Part shown: positions 25,715 through 34,085 of the stretch, in pieces
Position numbering within the stretch: position 1 is the stretch's first letter
How the letters are laid out: each line of letters opens with the position of its first letter
Source of the DNA: Bryobacterales bacterium
Lineage (GTDB): Bacteria > Acidobacteriota > Terriglobia > Bryobacterales > Bryobacteraceae
Length of the DNA stretch: 64,000 nt
NCBI GenBank assembly: GCA_016721425.1
Contig: JADKID010000016.1
Location: forward strand, 186,001-250,000
Direction: 5' to 3'
Notes under the pieces: model-generated
Database searches by the model: none
Seen by the model: the letters and a program-made list of their open reading frames with translations, nothing else
What the model was told of the DNA's origin: nothing
Position numbers and translations under genes: made by a program

Positions 25715-27163
25715 ATGCGCGACGTGGCATTGCTCCCAGAGACGGTAGACCGCTTGATCCCGGCGCCAAGCGAATTGCAGCGGATGGCAGACGAGCACCT
25801 CGCCGAAAGGGGGCGCACGGCGGTGCTTGCCCAAGTCCTGCTCGTCATCATCCTCGGTGCCGGCGGTTCCTTCCTCCATACCGTGCCTGCGGCATTCGCC
25901 TGCCTCGGCTTCAGCATCACCATTCTCGCCCTGACGCGATTCTGGATCCTGACCGGATTCACAGGCGGGCGCTGGCGCTTTCAGTGGGACCCGCACCTCC
26001 CCTTGCGACTGAACATCGGTGCCGCCGCTCTCACCTGGGGCGTCTTTGCCACCGTGGTTGTCACCAACCATCCGGTTTCTCACGGGAATACCCACCTAGC
26101 CATCATCGCCATATTCGCTGTTAGTTCCGGTGCAATTGCCACCACCATCGCGGATCTTCACCTGCTCCGCTTCAATCTGTGCGCCTGCGCGTTGCCCGTG
26201 GCTGCCGGCACACTCCTCAACGGCGACGCCGAAAGTTCCATCCTCGCCTTCGGTATCGCCTGTTTCACGTTCTTCGGCCTGATTCAGGCCCGCAGCCTGA
26301 ACTGCTGCTACTGGTCCGGCCTCAAGAATAACCAGCTTCTGCAATCCAAAATACGGGAACTCGAGCAGGCGCGCGCCGCCGCCGAGCAGGCCAATCAGGC
26401 CAAAAGCGAGTTTCTCGCTAATATCAGCCACGAATTGCGCACCCCGATGAACGGCGTGCTCGGAATGACCGCCCTCACGCTGGAAACCGACCTTACCGCC
26501 GAACAGCGGGACTACCTCGACATGGCGCAAAGTTCCGCGCAATCCCTACTCGCTCTGCTGAATCAGATCCTGGATCTGTCCCGCATTGAGGCCGGGCATC
26601 TCGACCTGGTCAGCGAGCCGTTGGAGTTGCAGTCTGTGCTCGATCATGTCCGCATCACGTTCCTGCCAGAGGTCCAGCGGCGCGGGCTTGATCTGGAGGT
26701 CCACCTAGACCCGGCGATCCCCGCGCGGCTCACCGGCGACGCCATCCGCCTCCGCCAGGTCCTCCTGAACCTTGCGGGGAACGCCGTGAAGTTCACGGAA
26801 GTCGGCCGGGTCTGCGTGGCTGTCATCCTTCAGCATCTGGATGCAGCCTCAGCCACCCTGCAATTCACCGTCTCCGACACCGGCATTGGCATCCCTGCCG
26901 ACAAGCAGCGGGTCATCTTCGATTCCTTTGTCCAAGTGGATGGCTCGCTCCGCCGCCGCCGCGGGGGCACAGGCCTCGGTCTGGCCATCTCCTCACGCCT
27001 GGTTGAGACCATGGGCGGCGCCATCGCCGTCACCTCTTCACCCGGAAATGGCTCCACGTTCCGCTTCGCCCTCACCCTGCCCGTTCACTCGTCCGCCGCC
27101 CGCGATTGCCGTGTCCACCTGCCCGTACTTCCGGCCGCAGTGTCCACCACAAGCGCGGCCTAG
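25715..27163 (+). CDS. Membrane sensor histidine kinase
   Basis: A 482-residue histidine kinase. The N-terminal 200 residues hold about five or six hydrophobic helices with no recognisable ligand domain. A short coiled linker (LEQARAAAEQANQAKSEFL) leads into HisKA with the phosphoacceptor motif SHELRTPMNG (His near residue 238). The ATPase domain has N-box NLAGNAVKFT, G1 DTGIGIP, and G2 GGTGLGLAI. The motifs are those of hybrid kinases, but no receiver follows and no response regulator gene adjoins, so the partner lies elsewhere. A GGCGCC/GGTGCC hairpin (25696-25711) sits three bases before the ATG. Confidence 0.9.
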   Translation: MRDVALLPETVDRLIPAPSELQRMADEHLAERGRTAVLAQVLLVIILGAGGSFLHTVPAAFACLGFSITILALTRFWILTGFTGGRWRFQWDPHLPLRLNIGAAALTWGVFATVVVTNHPVSHGNTHLAIIAIFAVSSGAIATTIADLHLLRFNLCACALPVAAGTLLNGDAESSILAFGIACFTFFGLIQARSLNCCYWSGLKNNQLLQSKIRELEQARAAAEQANQAKSEFLANISHELRTPMNGVLGMTALTLETDLTAEQRDYLDMAQSSAQSLLALLNQILDLSRIEAGHLDLVSEPLELQSVLDHVRITFLPEVQRRGLDLEVHLDPAIPARLTGDAIRLRQVLLNLAGNAVKFTEVGRVCVAVILQHLDAASATLQFTVSDTGIGIPADKQRVIFDSFVQVDGSLRRRRGGTGLGLAISSRLVETMGGAIAVTSSPGNGSTFRFALTLPVHSSAARDCRVHLPVLPAAVSTTSAA

Positions 27164-27212
27164 CCGCCGTGGTCCCTCACCGCCCCTCACCGCCCCGCCT
27201 CGCAGCCCGCCC

Positions 27213-28019
27213 TTACCAGCGCAGCGTGGGCGGGAAATACTCGCTGATCAGCTCCTGGTAGTAGGGCGTCAGCGCATCCACATCCGGCTTCGTGTGGCCC
27301 TTGGAGTACAGATCATAGGGGTTGAACCGCCGCACCCACTCGAACATCTCCCGGTCCTGCGCGTTGAGCAGATGCTCGTACTGCCCCTCGCGGTGGATCG
27401 CATAGCACGAGTGATAGCGGATCATGTATTGCGCTTCCACCGGTAGGTACTTCTTCGTCACCTGGTACAGATACTCGTCGTGGCCCCACGAGATCATCAC
27501 GTTGTCCAAGCCGCAATTCTCCGCGTAGATGCCCAGCCGTGTCTGATACTCGGCCACCTGTGCGTCCGGGTTGGCCGCGAAAAACTCAGGGAAGACAATC
27601 CGGTCGGACCACGCGCAGCCCACCGGAAACGTATCGCCCACCACAGCCCACTGTGGCTCGCCCCACAGCCACAGCACTTTGCCCAGATCGTGAATAAGGC
27701 CCGTCAACTGAAACCAGCGCGGATGCCCGTCGGCGCGGATCGCCTCGGCGGTCTGGAAGTTGTGCTCGGTCTGCGAGAGGTCGGTATCCGGGTCGGAGTC
27801 GTCCACCAGTTTGTTCAGCTCCACCATCAGGTCCCACACGCTCATCTCCACGCGGTTGAGTTGGAGCCACTGCGCCCGCTTGGCCCGGTTGAAGTCCACG
27901 GTCTGGCTGGTGTGGTTCTGACGGTAGAATTCGTGTACCACGGCCGGCGTGGCGTCATCGTAGTGACGGAAGTCTTCCTGCTTGCGGCCTTCCTGGTACC
28001 GCGTGGCGAGCGTCGACAT
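27213..28019 (-). CDS. myo-Inositol oxygenase (MIOX) family protein
   Basis: A 268-residue di-iron HD-like oxygenase of the inositol oxygenase family, close in length to animal MIOX (about 285). Characteristic stretches are DFRHYDDATPAVVHEFYRQN, LVDDSDPDTDLSQTEHNFQ, and the metal-binding LTGLIHDLGKVL, followed by MISWGHDEYLY and MIRYHSCYAIHR. It should cleave myo-inositol with O2 to D-glucuronate. MIOX is typical of eukaryotes and only sporadic in bacteria, so past transfer is possible. A strong Shine-Dalgarno (GAGGAGAGG) precedes the ATG but can be masked by a hairpin (separate entry). It lies 48 bases downstream of fabH. Confidence 0.88.
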   Translation of the reverse strand: MSTLATRYQEGRKQEDFRHYDDATPAVVHEFYRQNHTSQTVDFNRAKRAQWLQLNRVEMSVWDLMVELNKLVDDSDPDTDLSQTEHNFQTAEAIRADGHPRWFQLTGLIHDLGKVLWLWGEPQWAVVGDTFPVGCAWSDRIVFPEFFAANPDAQVAEYQTRLGIYAENCGLDNVMISWGHDEYLYQVTKKYLPVEAQYMIRYHSCYAIHREGQYEHLLNAQDREMFEWVRRFNPYDLYSKGHTKPDVDALTPYYQELISEYFPPTLRW

Positions 28020-28023
28020 GGCA

Positions 28024-28059
28024 GCCTCTCCTCTTTGCCTACAGCATAACAGGAGAGGC
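28024..28059 (-). promoter_or_regulatory. Hairpin masking the Shine-Dalgarno of the inositol oxygenase gene
   Basis: On the minus strand GCCTCTCC pairs perfectly with GGAGAGGC across a 20-base loop. The 3' arm holds the Shine-Dalgarno and the ATG follows four bases later. A TATGCT -10 box lies in the loop (28048-28043). RNA begun there would lack the 5' arm and leave the site free. Read-through RNA from fabH would fold and block it. Confidence 0.5.
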
Positions 28060-28067
28060 CCCGGGAA

Positions 28068-29069
28068 TTAGTAGGCCCAGCGCCAGAGATTGGCGCCCAC
28101 AGTGAAGCCCGCGCCCACGGCGGCAAACAGCACCAGGTCGCCCTTCTTGAGCCGCCCTGTGTCCAGCGCTTCGCGCGTGGCAATCGGGATCGTGCCCGCC
28201 GTCGTGTTGCCATACCGCTCGATGTTGATCAACACGTTCTCGATCGGCATGCCCAAACGGTCGGCGCAGGCTTGAATGATGCGCCGGTTCGCCTGGTGAG
28301 GCACCATCAGCTTGACGTCAGAGGGCTTCAGTCCATGCTGCGCCAAAAGGCTGGCCGAAACCTCGCCCATGCGGCGGACCGCGAACTTGAAGACCTGCTG
28401 CCCGTCCTGGTGGACATAGTGCAGACGTTTGTCGATGGTCTCGTGCGTGGGCGGCATTCTCGAACCGCCGGCCGGCATCTTCAGCACGTCACAGCCGGAG
28501 CCGTCGATCTCGTTTTTGAAACCGACAAAACCCAGGCCGTCCTCGTCGCCCGGCTCAATCAAAAACGCGCCCGCGCCGTCGCCAAACAGGACGCACGTGG
28601 CCCGGTCCTGATAGTCGATGATCCGGCTCATCGTGTCGGCGCCGATCACCAGCACTTTCTTGTGCGTGCCTGCGCCCACCAGATGGGCGGCCGTAGTCAG
28701 CCCGTAGACAAAACTCGAGCACGCGGCGATGAGGTCGAATCCCCAGGCGTGCTTGGCGCCCAGCTTGTTCTGCACGATGCAGGCCGTCGACGGGAACATG
28801 TGATCCGGCGTCACCGTGCAAACGATGATCGCCTCGACATCTTCGGCAGTGGTGCCGCGCTCGGCCAGTGCGAGCTTTGCCGCCTCAATCGCCATGTCGG
28901 ACGTGGCGATCTCCGGGTCGGCAATGTGTCGCTGCTGGATGCCGGTGCGCTCGAGAATCCAATCGCTCGTGGTATCCACGATCTTCTCGAGATCTTGATT
29001 GGTAAGGACGCGGGGCGGCACCCAGGCACCCACCGCGCTAATCTTGACGTTCCGCAAAATACCTCCCAT
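28068..29069 (-). CDS. fabH: Beta-ketoacyl-ACP synthase III
   Basis: A 333-residue thiolase-fold enzyme that condenses acetyl-CoA (or a branched starter) with malonyl-ACP to begin fatty-acid synthesis. The triad is complete: Cys in LIAACSSFVYGL, His in VPHQANRRIIQA and Asn in ERYGNTTAGT. Length is typical. It is the only fatty-acid gene here, apart from the fab cluster, so it may serve a specialised starter unit. The start at 29069 is followed by VKISAVGAWVPPR, the usual FabH N-terminus. Confidence 0.93.
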   Translation of the reverse strand: MGGILRNVKISAVGAWVPPRVLTNQDLEKIVDTTSDWILERTGIQQRHIADPEIATSDMAIEAAKLALAERGTTAEDVEAIIVCTVTPDHMFPSTACIVQNKLGAKHAWGFDLIAACSSFVYGLTTAAHLVGAGTHKKVLVIGADTMSRIIDYQDRATCVLFGDGAGAFLIEPGDEDGLGFVGFKNEIDGSGCDVLKMPAGGSRMPPTHETIDKRLHYVHQDGQQVFKFAVRRMGEVSASLLAQHGLKPSDVKLMVPHQANRRIIQACADRLGMPIENVLINIERYGNTTAGTIPIATREALDTGRLKKGDLVLFAAVGAGFTVGANLWRWAY

Positions 29070-29175
29070 CCGCGACGGCCTCCGTGGCGGCGGGGCTGAG
29101 GTAAATCAGCGCCCGGCGACGCGGCCGGCCGGTTCAGGACAAAGTCGTGTGAATCAGAAGCAAAACTCCATTGAT

Positions 29176-29910
29176 ATGCTATTCAGAAGTAGGATGCAAG
29201 TCCAAGGCGTATTGCCCTTCTCGGCCGAAGAGACCAACGAAGAGATTTTCGCGCGGATCTACGGCGAGATCGCGCGCGGAAAGTCCGTGCCTGCCATAGT
29301 TTGCATCGTTCGGCCCTACGTCAATACCATGGGCAAGATCAATCTCGCCGCCGGAAAACTTGAGGTCCGCCTCAACTCCCTCATCGCCGGCGCGCCGGCT
29401 CCCGTTCGCGAGTCGTTGGCCTGGATCCTGCTCTCTAAACTGTTTCGCCGCAAACTTCCGCCTGGCCACGCCGCCTCCTACCGCCAGTACATGAATCGCA
29501 AGGAAGTGCGCCGCACCCACCAGTTGGTCCGCCAGACCAAGGGCCGCAAATACGTCTCCGGGCCCCAGGGCGAGGTCTACAATCTGGACCCCATCTTCGA
29601 TGAGCTCTGCTTGAAGTACTTCGGCGGCCTCATGCAGAAGCCGCAACTTGGCTGGAGCAAGGGTGTCGCCCGTTGGCTGCTCGGCCACTTTGACCATACC
29701 CACAACGCCATCATCCTCAGCCGGATTCTGGATCGCGAGTGTGTCCCCCGCCTGGCTGTGGAATACGTCCTCTATCACGAGATGCTCCACCTGAAGCACC
29801 CTGTGGATCATCGCGGCGCCCGGCGCCGTGTACACACCCGCGAATTTAAAGTAGAGGAGAAGCTCTTCGAGGGATTCAAGGAGGCCAAGGAGATGCTCAA
29901 GCGGCTGTGA
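29176..29910 (+). CDS. SprT-like zinc metallopeptidase-domain protein
   Basis: About 244 residues. The C-terminal third has the zinc motif VLYHEMLHLKHP (HExxH) followed by a third histidine region (VDHRGARRRVHTREF), as in SprT/YgjP-like metallopeptidases. The N-terminal half is basic and unassigned (LLSKLFRRKLPPG, NRKEVRRTHQLVRQTKG). No signal peptide, so probably cytoplasmic. The start is uncertain: ATG at 29176 or at 29194; longer in-frame extensions run back into the fabH region and look like shadow sequence. Divergent from fabH. Substrate unknown. Confidence 0.68.
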   Translation: MLFRSRMQVQGVLPFSAEETNEEIFARIYGEIARGKSVPAIVCIVRPYVNTMGKINLAAGKLEVRLNSLIAGAPAPVRESLAWILLSKLFRRKLPPGHAASYRQYMNRKEVRRTHQLVRQTKGRKYVSGPQGEVYNLDPIFDELCLKYFGGLMQKPQLGWSKGVARWLLGHFDHTHNAIILSRILDRECVPRLAVEYVLYHEMLHLKHPVDHRGARRRVHTREFKVEEKLFEGFKEAKEMLKRL

Positions 29911-29960
29911 ACGCGCGCCACGCGGCGCCCCAGCGCGGTTTCGCGCCGGCGCCAGCCGCT

Positions 29961-30488
29961 CTACGCCGCTGCGCCGGCCAGGACCGGTTGGAAGAGGCGG
30001 TTGGTGATTCTGAGGGAGTCCACCACCACGGACGGGTCTACCGTGCCGGCGCCCAATCGATAGGCGATCAGTTCCAGCCGGATGCGCCACATCGCCCGGC
30101 TAAAACGCACCCGCTGACGAAACAGTTCGTCGTGCAACTCCGGCGCCATCGAGGCATGCGCCAACTCCGAGCCCAGCGCGTGGAGCCGGTAGAAATCCAT
30201 GCTGAGCTCGCGCAGAAACGCCTCGAAAACCTGGATGCGTTGGCGGCGCAGCCGCTGCTCCATGCCTGGACGAAACCCGGGCAGCGCCAGGAGGTACTCC
30301 CGGTCTTTCGGGGCCAGTAGGCGAGCCATCGCATCGTAACGGCCCGGCGTGAACTCCCTCCACCACGCCTCCAGATCCGTCTGCCATTCGCGAGGCAGGG
30401 CCAGCCGCCGGTACATCCATAGCAGGACGCTCAGCGTGATCAAAGATAACAGGGTCAAGTTCAGAATTGGAGTCATCGCGAAGCCCAT
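29961..30488 (-). CDS. Membrane-anchored hypothetical protein
   Basis: A 175-residue protein with one N-terminal membrane segment (ILNLTLLSLITLSVLLWMY) and a long, mostly helical soluble part with many Arg and Leu (RLRRQRIQVFEAFLRELS, FSRAMWRIRLELIAYRLGAG). AAGGGA lies five bases before the first ATG at 30488; an in-frame ATG four codons later is the alternative. I recognise no family. It lies 97 bases after, and in the same direction as, the multi-pass protein at 30586. Confidence 0.6.
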   Translation of the reverse strand: MGFAMTPILNLTLLSLITLSVLLWMYRRLALPREWQTDLEAWWREFTPGRYDAMARLLAPKDREYLLALPGFRPGMEQRLRRQRIQVFEAFLRELSMDFYRLHALGSELAHASMAPELHDELFRQRVRFSRAMWRIRLELIAYRLGAGTVDPSVVVDSLRITNRLFQPVLAGAAA

Positions 30489-30585
30489 CCGATTCCCTTT
30501 TGAATTCAGTTCATGCTAACTCTATTTTGAACTTGCCGCAATCGGGAATCGCAACTCGACCATGAATTTAATTTAAGGTGTGCCG

Positions 30586-31380
30586 CTACCGCGCCGAGTG
30601 CGGCGGTTTTGCACCGCGCTCCAGGGTGGCATTCAGATGGTTCAACTGCGACAACAAGCGCTGCCTCTGCTCCGCCGATAGCCCCGCTGCGCTCGGCCGC
30701 CGCTCGCTCTCCCAGGCGCTCTGGAGGAATACCGCTAGCGCCACCAGGCTGAGGTTGTCCAGTAGCAGTCGCACCATGCTTGCGATCCGAACCATCGTTG
30801 TCGGATCGGAATTGCGCAAAAATAGCGTCGCGCACTGCGCACCCATGTAGAACGAGAACGAGAAGCTATACAGCAGGACGTTCTTTCGTACGTTCGCCGG
30901 ATACCAGACTAGGAAGATCGCGATCGCCACAAGGAACATCAGGAGCATCAAGCACACTGCCGATTCCACCAGCAGTACGGCCCGAAGTGTCTGGAATTGC
31001 TCGCCCGGTGCGCGTAGTTCCCCCAAGTGAATCAGGATGGCGATCGCGGCGCTTCCCGCAAATACGCCCAGCATCACTCGTCTGCCCACGATGAAAAGTC
31101 CACGGTAACTCTCAACCGCGTGCGAGTAGATCTCCAGCGCCACGCAGACATAGGCCACTAGTACGACCGGCAGGCTGACAATGTAGGTCACCGCGTAGGC
31201 TGTGGTGTTGACCTTCAGCAAGGTCAGACCTGCCCCCCGGGCGAGTTGCACACCCAGGCACCAAAACAGGGCAGGGTACCGTCCGATTAACCCCAGTGCG
31301 TACAAACGCCACAAAATGGCCGCCATGATCGGCAGACCGAGATACCAGAGAACTGTTTCCAACTGCGAAATGTCAGGCAC
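30586..31380 (-). CDS. Multi-pass membrane protein of unknown function
   Basis: About 264 residues with roughly seven hydrophobic helices (for example VLWYLGLPIMAAILWRLYA, TYIVSLPVVLVAYVCVALE, LMLLMFLVAIAIFLVW) and a short charged tail (AEQRQRLLSQLNHLNATLE). The layout resembles seven-helix sensory or scaffold domains but carries no kinase or cyclase part. Hypothetical proteins of this shape are common in Acidobacteriota in my recollection. GTG at 31380 is my preferred start; TTG at 31416 in the same frame would add 12 residues, and neither has a clear Shine-Dalgarno. Confidence 0.6.
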   Translation of the reverse strand: MPDISQLETVLWYLGLPIMAAILWRLYALGLIGRYPALFWCLGVQLARGAGLTLLKVNTTAYAVTYIVSLPVVLVAYVCVALEIYSHAVESYRGLFIVGRRVMLGVFAGSAAIAILIHLGELRAPGEQFQTLRAVLLVESAVCLMLLMFLVAIAIFLVWYPANVRKNVLLYSFSFSFYMGAQCATLFLRNSDPTTMVRIASMVRLLLDNLSLVALAVFLQSAWESERRPSAAGLSAEQRQRLLSQLNHLNATLERGAKPPHSAR

Positions 31381-31443
31381 GGGGTGAATCGCCGGGTACT
31401 GCGGCGATTCACCCAATCATATCAAACCGGCCCGATTTCAGCG

Positions 31444-31602
31444 TCAACGCGCTTCGGCCGGAAGCTCCACGCCGGCAACCGGCGGCGGCTCGGGCGGGCA
31501 GGGCAGGCAACCCGGAATCGGAACCCCGGCCACCGCCAGGTTGGTGGTGCCGATGGTAGGGATGGCCAGAATCGCGGCGAGGAGGAGGAGTCGTTTTGTC
31601 AT
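31444..31602 (-). CDS. Small secreted Cys-Pro peptide, 52 residues
   Basis: ATG at 31602 to TGA at 31444 encodes 52 residues: a charged start (MTKRLLLL), a signal-peptide-like hydrophobic core ending near NLAVAG, and a short mature part with GCLPCPPEPPPVAG. AAAGGA lies about ten bases before the ATG. The mature peptide has a CxxC and a proline run and no recognised family. It could be a processed peptide or a small envelope protein. It sits 64 bases from the multi-pass protein gene in the same direction and is divergent from 31825. Confidence 0.55.
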   Translation of the reverse strand: MTKRLLLLAAILAIPTIGTTNLAVAGVPIPGCLPCPPEPPPVAGVELPAEAR

Positions 31603-31824
31603 GGTGAAGGTTTCCTTTGGAACTTGAACCGAACTGGTGCTCGTGAGAACGAGCGTATCGCTGGAACTATGGTTTTAAGGTGCCAGCCCTATGATTTTCG
31701 GTAATCGGAACAGCCGTCACCGCAGGTCCGAATTTCGGAAAATCTTGAATTTCCGGCCTTGCCTCCGCCCCGCGTCAAGTTTGGATCTAGGCAAGAGCTC
31801 CATTTGGGGGTAGGATTTAAACTG
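31603..31824. promoter_or_regulatory. Intergenic control region with several short inverted repeats
   Basis: Between the secreted-peptide gene and the divergent gene at 31825. It holds a perfect hairpin GCTCGT-GAGA-ACGAGC at 31639-31654, a palindrome CCGAATTTCGG at 31728-31738, and TCGGAACAG at 31705-31713, which also occurs at 33152-33160 near the XRE regulator gene. TAGGAT at 31811-31816 is a possible -10 eight bases before the GTG at 31825. Confidence 0.45.
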
Positions 31825-32304
31825 GTGATCAAAGTAGGCAACTTCGAACAGGATCGGCGCCCCGCCGAAGATCTATGGCGGCGCACGCTCTCCATGATTC
31901 ACTCCGTTTTTGGGCGCATGGAATACCTGGCGCGCATTCGAAATCCCCACTCAGGCCGGTACGAGCATTACGGTTTGGCGGCGGTCTTCAGCGAGGTTGA
32001 GGCAGACCGGGCCATGCGGGAGAGCCATGTGCAGGTCTTCCAGGAATGGCTGGCTCTGGATCTGGAGAGGCAAAAAGCGGATCTGGATCTCTTCCTGGCC
32101 GAACAGCCCACTGATCGCCGCACGATGGTGGAGACGTGGCGGCGCTTGGCGCCCTACCGCGGTTTGCCCCCCATTTCCGCCTCGCCGCCCGAGATCCAGC
32201 TCTATCTCGGCGATTTGGAACTGCTTCTCGATGTCATCAGGAACGAGTGTGGGGACGCAGCGCCGGGTCAAACCGGTTGGCCACTCCGCTCACCTGGCCA
32301 ATGA
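31825..32304 (+). CDS. Hypothetical protein (no recognised domain)
   Basis: About 159 residues from GTG at 31825. The sequence DLWRRTLSMIHSVFGRMEYLA and RNPHSGRYEHYGLAAVF looks conserved and functional: low redundancy, mixed helices. I associate similar hypothetical proteins with Acidobacteriota. No signal or membrane segment. An in-frame ATG at 31759 would add 22 residues of unlikely sequence. Its last 68 bases overlap, tail to tail, the XRE regulator gene, and the intervening control region carries sites resembling the palindrome at 33143. Confidence 0.6.
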   Translation: MIKVGNFEQDRRPAEDLWRRTLSMIHSVFGRMEYLARIRNPHSGRYEHYGLAAVFSEVEADRAMRESHVQVFQEWLALDLERQKADLDLFLAEQPTDRRTMVETWRRLAPYRGLPPISASPPEIQLYLGDLELLLDVIRNECGDAAPGQTGWPLRSPGQ

Positions 32305-33034
32305 TCTCCACGCCGGACGGATAGGCAAAGATCGCCGGCGACGCAGTGGATGCCGGATGCGGGATCGCCACCAGAGTCTCGCCGCTCAGGCTGCACCAGG
32401 CGCAGAGCCAACCATCACGATGTTCTAGAAAATACAGCGGACGGTCTGCCTCGCAGGTCCAGCCCCCCGCCGCAATCTTGCGCCGCGATTCGTCGATCAG
32501 CAGCAGGCTGCCGGGTTGCAGCAGCGGATACATGAAGTAATCGTCGCTGCCGACGAAAGCATAACGGTGGTTCTTCAGGTCCAGGCCGGACACCAGCATC
32601 AGCGGCAACATGCCCCAGCTCTGAATGAACCGGCTCAGAAACGTGGTCTGGCGGAGATCCAGCCCGGGATCGAGCGACAGCGGAACCTGCACCTGGCCGC
32701 TCTGTACCAGTCCCAAAGGTTCACGCCCCATCGAGAGAAGGTGCGACTTCGCCGGCGCGATCTGCGCCGAGTCCGCGGCCAGCAGACCCGCGTCCACCCC
32801 ATACCACCTCAGTACCTCCGCGATGTCCAGACGATAGATCGCGCAAAGCGAGTACAGCTTAAAGACCGAAGGTACGACATTGCGGTTCTCGATGTCCGAC
32901 AGACGGCTGATGGCGATGTTGAATTCACTGTTCTTCCGCCGATCCGCGATCTGCAGGCTGAATTCCTCAACGTCTCTGTACTTCAGGCCGAGCCTCTCCC
33001 GAGTTCGCTTCAGTTTCTGGCCGGGCTCATCCAT
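32237..33034 (-). CDS. XRE-family transcriptional regulator with S24-like C-terminal domain
   Basis: About 265 residues. From MDEPGQKLKRTRERLGLKYRD a Cro/CI-type helix-turn-helix spans roughly residues 5-70 (ISRLSDIENRNVVPSVFKLY). The C-terminal half (FMYPLLQPGSLLLIDESRRK, ending PHPAST) resembles the LexA/CI S24 beta domain, but no Ser-Lys protease dyad is evident. The ATG at 33034 is chosen because the helix-turn-helix begins there; 44 upstream residues in frame cover the promoter region. A 16-base palindrome lies about 110 bases upstream. It likely controls itself and the 31444-31825 genes. Confidence 0.75.
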   Translation of the reverse strand: MDEPGQKLKRTRERLGLKYRDVEEFSLQIADRRKNSEFNIAISRLSDIENRNVVPSVFKLYSLCAIYRLDIAEVLRWYGVDAGLLAADSAQIAPAKSHLLSMGREPLGLVQSGQVQVPLSLDPGLDLRQTTFLSRFIQSWGMLPLMLVSGLDLKNHRYAFVGSDDYFMYPLLQPGSLLLIDESRRKIAAGGWTCEADRPLYFLEHRDGWLCAWCSLSGETLVAIPHPASTASPAIFAYPSGVEIIGQVSGVANRFDPALRPHTRS

Positions 33035-33142
33035 GATATGATCGGGATCGCTCCAAAGATGCTCGCGCGCCCCGTAAGTGGAATGTAACGATATACATAC
33101 GGTGGCCCCCGGGACTGGAAAGGGTGCCGCTACATTGATTGT

Positions 33143-33158
33143 GTTCTGAATTCGGAAC
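33143..33158. promoter_or_regulatory. 16-base near-perfect palindrome, possible operator
   Basis: GTTCTGAATTCGGAAC is symmetrical except for one base pair. It sits between the XRE regulator gene and pheA. Its right half, TTCGGAACAG, recurs as ATCGGAACAG at 31704-31713, which suggests a shared regulator-binding site. Binding is untested. Confidence 0.4.
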
Positions 33159-33233
33159 AGTTGCAAGGTGAATGCGGGGATTTGCGATTGGTCAGAAAGA
33201 GCCGTAGTACCGTTTTCTTAGCGGTGAACCACC

Positions 33234-34085
33234 ATGTCTGCCAGAACTAAACCCATTCGAGCAGCCTTTCAGGGGGAGTTGGGCGCCTTTAGCCACGAGG
33301 CCGCCACTCAACTGCTCGGCCCTACCGTCGTCGTCGAACCGTGCCAGCGATTTGAAGAGGCCTTCGTAGCGCTCCGCGACGCGCGCGTCGATGCCGCCGT
33401 CATTCCCATTGAGAATACCCTGCACGGCTCTGTCCACGAAAACTACGATCACCTCCTCAACTTCGACTACCGCATCGTGGCACAGACGAACCTGCGGATC
33501 GTCCACAACCTGATCGCCGCCCCCGGCGTCAAATTCTCCGCCCTCAAACGGGTGTATTCGCATCCCGTCGCCCTCAACCAGTGCCTCCATTTCCTCGCAG
33601 CCAATCCGGCGATGGAGCGCACTCCCTTCTACGACACCGCGGGCAGCGTCAAAATGGTGATGGCCGAGGGCCTCCAGGACGCCGCCGCCATCGCTTCCTC
33701 AGTCTCAGCCGGTATCTACGGGGCCCGCATCCTGAAACGCTCCATCGAAGACGACCGCCAGAACTATACCCGCTTCGTTTTGTTGCGCCGGCCCGACCAG
33801 CGCCCCTTGCCGCTGGACGAGCCCAACAAAAAGGGTTGGAAAACCTCGCTGGTTTTCACGACCCACAACCAGCCAGGCTCTCTGTTCAAGGCGTTGAGCG
33901 CGTTCGCACTGCGCGACATCTCACTTGCCAAGATCGAGTCCCGGCCATTGCGTGGGCGGCCGTGGGAGTACCTTTTCTATCTGGACCTGTTGGGCAACGT
34001 GCAAGAGGAGCGCGTCAAGAGGGCCCTGGGCCATCTGGAGGAGTTGGCGGACATGCTCCGGGTGTTGGGCTGCTACCGCGTCTGA
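33234..34085 (+). CDS. pheA: Prephenate dehydratase
   Basis: A 283-residue monofunctional prephenate dehydratase for phenylalanine synthesis. The catalytic domain starts AAFQGELGAFSHEAA, has VIPIENTLHGSVHENYD, and ends with the conserved NYTRFVLL (TRF motif). An ACT regulatory domain follows, with SLFKALSAFALRDISLAKIESRP and EYLFYLDLLG, the phenylalanine-binding signature. Feedback inhibition by phenylalanine is expected. No chorismate mutase domain is fused. The 3' end overlaps the opposing channel gene by 71 bases. Confidence 0.93.
   Translation: MSARTKPIRAAFQGELGAFSHEAATQLLGPTVVVEPCQRFEEAFVALRDARVDAAVIPIENTLHGSVHENYDHLLNFDYRIVAQTNLRIVHNLIAAPGVKFSALKRVYSHPVALNQCLHFLAANPAMERTPFYDTAGSVKMVMAEGLQDAAAIASSVSAGIYGARILKRSIEDDRQNYTRFVLLRRPDQRPLPLDEPNKKGWKTSLVFTTHNQPGSLFKALSAFALRDISLAKIESRPLRGRPWEYLFYLDLLGNVQEERVKRALGHLEELADMLRVLGCYRV

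Noticed and set aside
27173..27195. Tandem CCCTCACCGCC direct repeat after the kinase gene.
   Set aside because: Two copies only and no feature linked to them; likely compositional.
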